Below, piece after piece: positions 51,514 through 63,500 of a stretch of DNA of 64,000 nt. The DNA is from Ascaris suum. Taxonomy: Eukaryota; Nematoda; Chromadorea; Rhabditida; Ascarididae. The notes beneath the pieces were generated by a model. It worked only from the letters and a program-made list of their open reading frames with translations. It made no database searches and was not told the origin of the DNA. Each line of letters starts with the position of its first letter. Within the stretch, counting starts at the first letter, position 1. The translations under genes and the position numbers were made by a program. The stretch spans positions 18,155,826 to 18,219,825 of the forward strand of contig CM024187.1 in the NCBI GenBank assembly GCA_013433145.1, given 5' to 3'.

Positions 51514-54500
51514 CTTAAAGAAACATACTGACATTTTCCAAATTAAACTTCGCCAATAATCGATTTCCAACTTCCCGAATACGCCTCGCAAAGATATCTA
51601 AACTCAATGCTTAACAGCTCAGCAGGTAATAAATAGAACTTGCTAAGATAGCTATACCTGCTGCTGGTGCTGCTGCTGTTGCATAAGTGCGGCGGCGACA
51701 TTTGGACCTCTATCGGGCCCACCTTGCAAGCCAGGTGGTTGCTGACCAACAAGGAATGTGACCGGTCGTGACGGTGGGGTCTGACTCGACGCTGCAACTG
51801 TTGACTGCTGTGACGCACTTTTAATGCCCATACCGCTACTCGTGCCTGCCACTGCAGACGCGCCTGCAAATCCATTCTGCTGACAACGTCAAACAACAGA
51901 GGTTTCCACTGCGCAAAATTCGCACTGTCAGCTCCCAAAACTATGAATATTCACGCAGGCAGATTATGCTGGAAATCCAACATCAAGAAGATCTGACTGC
52001 GAAAAGACATTAACACAGCAGTATGCTTCTACAAAAAAATAATGCAGGAGGCAATTAAGAAGTGTGAACAGATGATAAGTGATATCGATTCCTATGTGTG
52101 TTTCTTCTTTCAATGACAGGTGGAAAAATTTTGCGAAAGGTGATCCTAGTAAAACCCTCATATTGCAAGGCCTGAATATTTTGGAGTGTACAACGAACCG
52201 CTGCATAATTTTTTGAGCCGAGCATCACTTCATTCATTTCAATAAGTGTGAAACAGAAGGAGAATTTATGTTTAAAGGAGCAGATAGTTGGTTCCTCAAC
52301 AGCGATACTAAGCGGACCCCACCTTCTTAGCCGCGATACTAAAAAAACTTCCTTACAAAATGCTACAGTAAGCGATGCACTTACTTGGGACATTCGATGA
52401 AGGAGATCGTGTGCCGGGCGATGCCATCATCGAAGGAGACATCTTGGTACTAAAATACATCTATGTACTGCTAACTGTTGATAAGAAGAAAACCTCATAA
52501 GAAATGGTTACATCCTTCCTTCCTCTCAATAACTGGGGAAATCCTGCATGAGTGTCTCGACCCTCAACATTCATTTTAAAAAAGCGCTTCTGTTCCTGGC
52601 AGTTTTCTAGTTTTGCTGCTTGGGCCTCTTTATCTGCGAGTTCTCCTACCACATTCTCTCATAGTTTAGGCTGCCTTACTTTTCTTCGGATTCCTGCGAC
52701 TCTCAGCTGCTATACGCTCTTCCTTTCTCAAATTCGAAGGGAAACTGCAGGTACACATGCAACTCGCTGAGAGGATATCCTAATGATTTCACTCTCATCC
52801 CCGTTTACTATTTCCTGTAGCCCTATACAGTTTGCTGCTCGATTGAGGGTGACAAGAGAACCTTCCTCAGCAATACAAATCTTTCAATAACTAATTTCCT
52901 AACCAACGAATATAAGCAAAAAGCTCGCAGTTCTTTGATCGCTGTCAAAATAAATCTTTTTGCTTCTCACCCGCACTTCTAATTGTAAAATAATTACACC
53001 TTTTGAGGATAGGGATGTGAAAATGAAAATTTTTGTCACTACAGAGGAAAAACGAAACGTTCATAATTTTTCAAAAGCATCATCCCATGAACATAGGTTA
53101 ATCGATGCCAGATTTAACTTGAACTTCTCGACTTTGATTGGCACTGCCCATTTTTTTGAATATCATGAAAGCAAGACGTCACAGAAACAACTCCAACAAA
53201 CTAAATGATCTCTTATGACACCCACCACAGGAAACATAAGTTCCAATAACGTGCAAATACTTTTTCAAAAAAAAAATAGAAGAAAAGACGACACCCACCT
53301 ATCTTTATTGTCGGCTGTAATGCCATGTGTTGCGTTTAAGGCGACCGCTTTGAGATCGTGAATCTTATGTTTGGTGGTGACCGATGTCACGTTGCAGCCC
53401 GATGATGACTGCACAGTGCCACTTGCAGAAACACTTGCTGCTGGACTCATTCCAAATGGCATCATATACGGTGAGGTGTACATCATCGACGCCACCGATG
53501 CACCACCACCGGGAACGCCTGATGGACGCACCGCTTCAATCAGGACTAATTTAAAAACCTCGGCTAATTTGATAATTTTAATCTTGCGAGCGAAAAAAAA
53601 AAGCTGCGCAAGGAATCGGGCGGAAAAATCAGCATTGATCATATGCCTTCACACCTTAAAGTCCACCCCGTCAGCAGATAATGGGAACCAAAGGATAAAG
53701 AAACAATATAAATACAAAGTCTTCAACATTGACTCGCCCATTATTTGCAACAAGAAAGTGGAATCACGGACAACTTAACATACACTCACAACCTGCAAAC
53801 TACCCCTCCTCACCGTCAACAATCAAGACTATAAGTAATTACAGTGAGGAAAAAATCCTGATGATGAGAAATATAACGACATCCATGACTATAAAGAATG
53901 AGTTCAACGACATTGTTAACCACCTCAAGAGACAATAACGCGAGCGACCACGACTGAAACACTTCGGAAGTGTTGTGCATGATGATTACGGAAGCAGTCA
54001 ATACTTAGTCACAGAATGAAACCACGAAAATGCACCTCAAACGGAATGTTTTCCTGAGAATTGCTTTCGCACTCGAAAAGCTAAAAAAATAAACTTCCGA
54101 GGCGCAAGTTCATTACAAGTCCATATAGCATCATTACGACCGTTTAAACGCTACAGCTTCATACGCTACTATTTCATCTACAAATCAAAGCATACCCGCA
54201 GGGAAACTGCTTGGATCGAGACCAACGAAAGGCGGAAAGGAGATGAGAGGGGCCGATGAAGAAGAAGAAGACGCAGAGATCGTCTTTTGCTCCCTTTTTG
54301 CTTAAAAACAACCTAGTTAACGCTATATAGACCAACAACGACACTTCAACATTGAAATATACATGCACAGATGACACCAGCAACCCAAATAAAACAGGCG
54401 AAGGCTAAAATTTTTGTTAAACTGCTACGCATTGAAACGATTTCTCTCAATTCTCTCGTGTTTCTACCTGAAGCAACAAATCGGTTCCATGCATTGCAGG

Positions 54501-57500
54501 TCCTCTCATACCTCTCCTCTCGCACATTTCTTAACGGGTTTTTCCTTCTCAAAGCCAGTGCATGGCAAGAGAGTTCAAAGTCTTAAAACGTTACCAACTG
54601 GAGCTGGACATCCCCTCTAGTTGCACTTTTGTGTCGCTAAATTGCTGCGATAATCTTCGAGGCCATGAACTTTTGGTCGCCAATCACCTCAAAAAATTGA
54701 GGAGAACTATGCCTTTGTAACCGTTTCAACCACTTTTTTCTAAACATATATACCTATCGTTTTTATCTAACCGACGTTTCAAGCTTTCTCAGTTTTCACC
54801 ACAGTTATACATTTATACGTCATTTTTAATCACTTTCTTGCCTTCCACCTTGTGAAATAAAGGATCGCATGTGTGCTTCCAACCTGTAACCCATTACTCA
54901 ATCTGAGCAAAGGGAACAAAAAAAAAAAATAAATAAACAATGCCGATTCACCAAAACTGTCATCAAGAAAGAGGAGATTTTCTAATTTCATGTGACTAAC
55001 GAGCAAATTAAATAATACAGTAGAAACCGTCGGATAACGTTGACGCAGGAATCGTCGACGCTGGTGGATCAGCAGCAGCGCGTACGGACGGATTTGCCGA
55101 TATCGAGGTGGCCGAAGGCACATTTCCAGCGCAAAGAATTGATGCAGAGCTTAGCTCACCACTCGTGGCCGAAACGTTACACAGTTTATCACTGTTTGAC
55201 GACAGGCTGAAATCAGGGAACGCCGTTTTTGGACTCATATGGTGAAATTGCAGTATAGCAGGAAATGTTCCTCCCTGACTTCCTTAAAATCTGTTAAAAA
55301 CTAAATAAACGGCAAAGATTTTCTTTCCGTGGAGGCACGATATTCAGCAGAGCACAGTCCCATCGCGAGCGTTATTTTTGGCAACCCACCCCAATCCTTG
55401 TGTTCATTTACCATGTTAGAACGAGCAATTAAATGAAGTAAAATTGCTTCTTGTCCATAAAAATGCAAGCGCTCTCCTCGCTGTAATCAGCCAGCCACAT
55501 CGAAATGCATACATTTGTCAGGATTATCGCCACTATTATTCACACATGTTGTGCTGTGGAGCAGTGACGTTACAAAACGTCATGCATAAACTGCAAATTT
55601 ACCTCAGTGATGCGAGTGGACTTCTAGCTGAACTCAGCAGCTTCATTCTCTCAGAAGAACGATCCTCCGCTTTATCGACCACCTGAATGAATGCGTGCGG
55701 AAAGACAACTCAGCATATTCACACAACCAGCATCACAGTAATCCCACCATGCTCAATGAAAACTATCCCCTCAGTTATGTCTCAATATACATTGCCCCGC
55801 ATCACCTTTGCAAGAAAAAGCCTTGAATAAGGCGAAATTTCAAAAATTCACCTATCTTCCTCCAACATCTACCGTTTTAGCAGCACAATACGGAGCAATA
55901 TGAGTGCAGAAGGAACTTGCGTCCCAACCTGCCAGCGAATATGGCCTTAGTTTTCACTAATCATTACTCTGAAAGCTTTCAAACGTTTACATCCCACATC
56001 GATTTATAGAAATGCAGTTGCCCTACTAGCGACCGTTGGACACGCCCACCGAACGGAAATAGCAAGCAAGATTTGCAGCTACGACGCCATCTGCTCTTTC
56101 TTTCTTCCGCATGCAACCCGACTTAAATGTGGAATTCAACTGCGCATCACTCAACAAGAACAAGAAGAAATGAAAAACGAATCGAACAGCCGACTAGCCC
56201 CTTCGACCAGAATCATTTCGAATTTCGGGTATGCACATTTCCTTGCCGAAACTGGTGTTTCAGGAAAAGAGTAATTCTTGGTTGCGGTAATCTTCACTGC
56301 CGTATTCCAATACTTTAAATTGTTTGTCAACTAAGAATTTGACAGACCGGATATGTCGTTCAGTTACGTAAAGCTTTAACTAGACAAGCTTCACCACTTT
56401 CTACCCAGTAGTGACCAATAAATATAAACAAGCAAGCTGAGTTCATTCCAGCTAAAAATAAAACCTCTTTCTCAAGCGTTGGCGCATCATCCGAAATATC
56501 GGAGAACACTGGCGAACCGGCACCAGCGTGTGAACTTCCGGCCAAACTGAACAAGAAAATAAGTTTATGAACGCCATCAGCAATTGCAATAGACAATAAT
56601 AAGCTGCTGCATATTTACTTTTATCTATTACCTTGTTCTGGCAAAGAGCGACGTTCTCTCATCTAGTATTAATTTAGTTTTCTACTGGATACACAGCAAG
56701 GTACAGCTACCAATCTTTCCTTATTCTCTCCAGAAAGATTGGTCAGTGAAAATGTTCCAGAAGGCTCTTCATCTTACACCTTTTGCAATGCAATACACCT
56801 GCCTGGTCGATGGAAGCATGTTGCTCGTTGCGGTCGTAGCAGTAGCGTTGGCATGCGGTAGCGATAACGATGAAAAATTCGACCCAATAATGCCTTCCCG
56901 GTCGAAAGACTTCCTTCAGAAACCATTTTTTCCATCGCGTCCAAAGCAGTTGGCATCGATGTACCTTTACTTACCTCGCCGACTGATGTTCGATTTTCAA
57001 AGGCTGGAACACTTTTTTTTACTTCGCCTTTAATGTACACTTAAAAGAAAAATTTATCACTTTGTAGTTGTAACTGTTAACGAGAAAATATTGAAACAGA
57101 TATCATAAAATCCGCAACAAAAATTTCAGAAATTCCAAAAAAGTGTTAATGAAACTCGTCGTTTAAAGGATTAACAAAGAAAACATAACGAACGAATTAC
57201 TAAAAGTATGCTCGTTTATAAGCCAACTATATCAAATAAGTCAAAAGATTAGAGTCCAGTGCGTTGCCAGATTGCGTTTCTTTCTTATTCCAAATTCTTA
57301 TTGCCAGATTGCCTTTCGCAATGCTCAACAACAAACAAAAGATGTAGTTGTGCCGAAGTGTACATAACCCACGACGATGAACCATAACAAGGAAAATTAA
57401 TAAGTCAACATTAGCAAAGGCACACAATAGCCCACACTAGGAAAACATCAACATTCGTTACAGATCATGCATTTTGCATACTTCTCATATGAAAGTGCTT

Positions 57501-60500
57501 GTTTTACCGCTATATTAGCTCTTGTAAAGTCAATGCTTGCTGCCCGAGATACTGGTTCAGCATACACAAAAAAACAACGAAAACGTTTTATAACCTCTTA
57601 TTCCTTTAAGAAAAAACCTGGAAACCTTTTGAGGTCGAGCCGCCGCTATCATGACCACCCACAAATTCCCTTTTGGAGACGGCTGATTCATCCGGATTTG
57701 TTCTGCGGGCAACCTGCAAGCTTTTATTTATGCTTAAATCTTCTTACACTGTTCATAAAAATTTGTGTCTAATGAACAAAATGGCTATAAAACAAATGAA
57801 AATTCCCACAAAAAAAATCAAACTGAAATCATTCCATCATCAGCTACCGAAAACTGTTTTCATAAAAGCATTTTTTAAAAACACCGCACCTCGCGCTTCG
57901 TCCCTCTTTCACTGTTTTAATGAAACACGAAATAAGCGCTAAACAGGGATCAGTGCATTTGCAGCGACATTCGCTTCTGTCTTCAGCTGCCAAAATCATA
58001 ACATGCAACGCTACCTGAAACAGCTCATGAATGCTGCGTTCTTCAGAGTTGCTCAGCTGCGGCCGAAGAGCATCTTTGCAAGGCGATGCAGCGATCGGAG
58101 TAGTTCTAGCCGTGGTTTGTGTGCTCGCATTGCATAGCGCTGCCTTTTCCACTGGCCTCTCAAGCTCTGTGATTGGCTCCGTGGATGCATCCTGGCAATG
58201 CAGTCGTGGCAACGGATCGGTCTGTGAGCCCATCGCTTCCGTATAGATCTGCAACTTTCTGCAGGTAAGCAGAAATGCACAGCATTGAATCCCCTTCTTT
58301 ACATAGGCGAATATTTAAGAAGGCAACAAGGCGCGCATGTGTTCACGAATTTTGAACTTAAGCAGCCGCATCACCAATATATCTACATTCTATCGTTCAC
58401 AATTCCATCATGATAAGATCTGATAATAATGCCACGGGGTAAAGAGAACTGTTTGAGAGGTTCGTAACATTAAAAAACTGTGAATCCTTATTTTGCTAGC
58501 AACATTTAAGTCACTAATAACTCCCCGGTGAACAACTGGCACCATACAATGGATGGCTATCGTGGAGGCTTTACAAAATTTCAACCTTGTGGAGGGACGA
58601 GTGTGAAACTTGATTGAGGGGAAGGGCAGGGGAAGCAAAGACGGGAAAGGTGCTCAGTTTCAGCGACTAAGTAGCAATTTTAACATTTACAGATCATGAA
58701 TCGCAAGGTTTTCCATTTCTATAACGACACGCCAAAATTAACACTCCCGTGAGGACTGAAAAAGGACGAAGCATGACGAGAAATGACCGACCGCCTTTTT
58801 GAACTGGTTGAAATGATGTGGATAATGCATAGACAATTGAGCGTGCGTGTCGAAATAATAGCCACACCCGGCGACCGGACAGCAGATCATCTGTGCCGAG
58901 TTCACCTCACGCAACTGTGCAAGACCACTCGTGGTCCCTATGGAGCCAGCGCCAACGCCATACAAAGGATCGGTGCCCCCTGCACACAGCCACGACACCG
59001 GCGACTGTGACATCTCTTCCTCGTGCGCCATTTCATAGCTAAAGTCTGAAACGTTCATCACATTATAAAGCAGGAAATCTTATGCTGTCTTCTCCTTTAC
59101 TTGCATTTCATTCAACAGCACTTTAAACAGCATTGAAAGGACCCAAAAAGAGGACAATTCTACTGACGCTTCAACTAATCGTCTATGTTTACCTTTCAAC
59201 TAGATCACCTATGAGTGGTTGCTTTATAAGACTCCCGAATACATACGGCTAGTGAAGTACGTGCTAAAAATTACACCAAACAACAGCACTCCTGTTAAGG
59301 TACATCGTTCTTCCGTTCGCCTCCATATCCCGATAGGTTTTCAGGGGCTTCCAACTTCTCCTACCGTCTCCTCTCTCACACAGACGCCAACTGACTTAAT
59401 ATGACGTAACCTAGCACAACCCCAAAATATCGAGTCCTCGAGAAAGGCGAAGGCGTGCGTGACAGACCAGATACGCATCAATTTCGTTGGACCTTTTCAT
59501 CAAAACTAAATATTCTGGATGATTTAGAAACCATACAACGAACAAACACAGTATTACCAGTCAGACAACCAAAGTAATCAACACTGCAGAAGACACCTAA
59601 ACACCACGTTGAAATACAAGGTAGCAAAGAAACTACGATGTACCTCTCACTTCCCGCCATTCCTCATGGGGGCCATGAACCTTTGATAAGATGGCAGGAC
59701 CTTGGTCGCAACAAAGTCACCCGCGCACTAGAAGGGAATCTTCAAGAAGAATATGAAATTTTCTCCGCTTTTCTACATTTTCTTGGGTTTTTTAGATAAT
59801 TTCGCTTTAAGAGTGGCATAAGAACGAGCCAGGACACGCTGAAGCAACGACTGAATACTGCGTGAGTTAGAGAAGCATGACGTTTGAAATGTAAATTAAA
59901 TAAAATGCCTTATGCAGTTAAACGATGGCTGCGCCTACCGCACCAGCATACCGGTATTGCACCATAGTCTTCTGCTTAATGAATTGAACGAGTGATTAGA
60001 ACGTAAAATACAGCTGTTTCGAATCATAAACTGCGCTATTTGTCTCTTCTATCGCCGCATTCATTTCAAACCATAGGATGCCTCAAGAGTGACTGCCACA
60101 AAACATTGTGAAGAACTCCAGGCGAGATCACTCTCACCGGAATGAATACCCACGGTCGAAGTATCCTTTTGGTACTGGTATTACATGCCCGAAAGGAAAC
60201 TGCGCAACTCATCAGCGTAGGCAGTGCTTCTACATCTCAGGAACAAAGCGCTGTTACAGAAGGATTAAACTGCACCGCTCTGCTTCTAAGCGCCTGTTTA
60301 ATTGAAAGCCTACGAAAAAGGCAGAAGCACAGCTAACATATGACTCCTGCAAATGAATTTTCTCCTCTATTTGAATGAGCTACTAAATGAGACAACAGGG
60401 CGATTTGGCAGTCGATAGCGAACCGAATCCGTAACGCAAACGAAACGCAACTTACTTGCTATTTCGCTATTTACTGAAGCCACGCCTGCCGTCTTTCTTG

Positions 60501-63500
60501 ATGATTTCGTTTCAGTGGATCCATTTGGCGTGCAAACCGACGACGTACGATTTCCTCTAAAAATAGTCTGCCTTGGGCAATCTTCGGTCTCCATACAAGA
60601 TACCTAACGTGGGAGTAAAACTGTTGTTATTAAATCATCTCCTTGAACGAGTTAAAAAATATTTACCACTGGCTTTCATCCTCCTACATCGCAGAGGGAT
60701 TCACGTCTCCTAACAAAGATAAAAAGCAAACTTAAATGCCCAAGGCAATAATAAGCACCAATGTCAGTTCTGCCGTTGCCATTCTGTGATGTCCTCTTAA
60801 AGAGCCAACTCAATTAACGCAGTAACAAGCGCACTTTCAACGATTAACATAACCGCAATGCTAGCAACCTCATAACAATTGACTCAATGAAGACAGTGGA
60901 CACTAAATCAATGTTCGAGAAAAACGATGTGTTTTATTACGGTGAGTGAAACAATAACACTGCACAGGTGAGGAATTTCGGCGTGAAAAAGATGGAGGGA
61001 ATGGGGTCGAAAGAGCAGAGACCAAACCGACGAGCGATTTGCCGTGAAATGAAACCGAGGTGTAAATGAAGAGAAACTTATCAAAGATTTCCATAGCAAA
61101 TTTATAGGGAAGTTATGTGAATAAAGCAATAACAACTGGTAATATAGCACTGACCGCTGGCTTTTGATTCGTTGCTTGGATGGCGTTCCCCCATTGCTTC
61201 GATCATGCGATGCACCGCTTGTATCTGAGTTTGCATCGCCATTCGAACTCGCATTCACACACGGCCTGCAAAGTGTACTGCTTTCGTAAACAACAGGCCC
61301 ACTGAACGACTGTTGTCGGGCCCATCATCACGGGGTGAATCGAATGTCTAACGCCATGCACACCGGAAATTTAGATAACTCTTCATAACCGCTCATTAAA
61401 ATAGGAACAAATCACACAACTATTCTTTGTCAAATCTTTTGCTCGGATAAAAACAAACATGTCGCTCTCTGTCAACGAGAACAGCTCAAGTGTAAGTGGC
61501 ACAAATGTGCAAATGTTTACTTGTGCACTCAGCTTTTTCATCCCTCATACACGACTGGGACTGGGCTGGATCGAAGGAAAAGCAGGCATGGTGTCCTCGA
61601 AAGGGAAGTGGGGAGAGGAACGGCCATGGCCAGGTTACTCGAATCCCGTGGACCGTGCGAAATCAGCCATTCAAGGGGCCTTCCAAAAGTATTGTTGCCG
61701 AGGCTCTTCGTGTTGAGGGCGGGGAGGGGGCGGGGGGGGGGGAGGTTAGTCGCATCGAGGGCGCCTCCCAACTGTAGAGCTCGTGCAGCTTCAATCCTAA
61801 ACTGCGGTCTTGTACGCTTAGACAGATAAATAAGAGGCCGCAAAAAAGGACAGGGATAGATATACTGAGCATGAGCGACAGAAAAAAATGCGCCGCAGAC
61901 AGCGTGATCAAAATAAGATCAAGATAGTTTTTTTTTTTGAAAAGGGTGTAAACTGGATAAAATACCCAAACAGACCGCTATCCTATATTAGGATAAGTGT
62001 CAGTGAAGAAGCATTCGGATATTACGATAAATTCATTCCCTCAATATTCAATGAAAAATACTCGGAAAGGAAATGATTCCCTCGAGAAGCGACATATTAC
62101 TTCAAAACGGCCGCTGTAGTTTCGAACCGCGGTTCAGATTCACCCCTTCGTTCTCAAAAAATAGTCTGAATCACAATTTACAGGTGCCTCGAAATGTTTT
62201 TCTCTCATTTTCATTTTTCTTATTTAAACTCAATATCAGTATCTGATCCATCTCGCACAAACCAAGGTATACAGTAGTACTAGCACTTCAGTACGTTTGA
62301 GAAAAGGCTTCAAGACAACGTGGAGGTAAAACATTTCTAACAGCGTGCTGCACGAGAACGGGCCTACATGTCGAAAGCAACCAAAACCGTTGCATGGTTT
62401 TTCAGGAGCCTATAGAGCTAAAAATTCGATTTCGATACGCGAATGAGAACCGCTTAGTCTTTTCTATGGAAACGCAGCTATATCCTGGAACCAAGTGCCG
62501 TCATAGTCAAATCAGTCACAGTACCACCGAAAAACACGTGAATGATACAAAAAATTCAGATCGATATCTAATAAACAAACAGTCAACATAGCTGCGTAAT
62601 AATACGAATAAGAAAAACATTCAGTGCATAACGCGAAATCATGAACGCATGAAAACAACAGCTATTGAAGAGACCTCTTAGCTTGGAAGGACTGATGAAG
62701 CGGAGGCATGCCGTCTCCAAGAATACCGTACAGCTCTCGCCCATTCCAGTTTGTAACGAAATATAGCGAGTCCGATGTTTGTCCTTCAAAAGCGAAAATC
62801 ACACGCAATACGCGAAAAAAATCAGAACAGTTATCTCTCATTTCTTATAGCGGAAGCATGGTGTAGGTCTTCAATGACAGGAGATAAAGATAATAACCTT
62901 CCTGCATTAAGACCACAACACGAATTACGAAAGCACTACTACCTCACTTCATAAGATATGCCGCCCTTTTCATGAAAATGTGGCGACAAGCATGTGTGAC
63001 AGGAAGTAAACTTGCAGCAGATATTTAGTGCTGTCATATAATGCGACGCTCGTTTAAGTGTGGTAAGACCAACCGGGTACTTTGGCGAGTACAGTAAAGT
63101 CGAGACAGTGAGTTGAACCGACCGTCACCTCAACGTCATCTTCATTTGTCTGCACCGATTTTGTGCTCACATTCGATGATCTATCTCGCGTAAGCTGCAA
63201 ATTCACATGTCGCCTCTATATTCCTATCAAACGTCGCTTCATACGCACAATTTCGGTCAAATCAAATGTTGCAATGCCTCGTTTAATGAACATGTAGTGC
63301 TAACAACATTAAATAAAGCGATGCAGCTGAATGACACGGTGACCAAGAAGAGGAAACCGACCAGCCTGTTATCCGCTTCATCAGCTATATTACTGGTGCA
63401 AAATCTTGAAAGAGTCCGGAAAATGTGACAAAATTTTATATAAGAGATTAAAATATGTAGGACAATATCAAACCCCCATATAAAGTGAGAAACATCGCTT

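Noticed and set aside
61496..61829. Plus-strand ORFs of 93-102 residues and the minus-strand 101-residue ORF
   Set aside because: They are driven by a G-rich tract in an intron, with no splice continuity to the zinc-finger exons.
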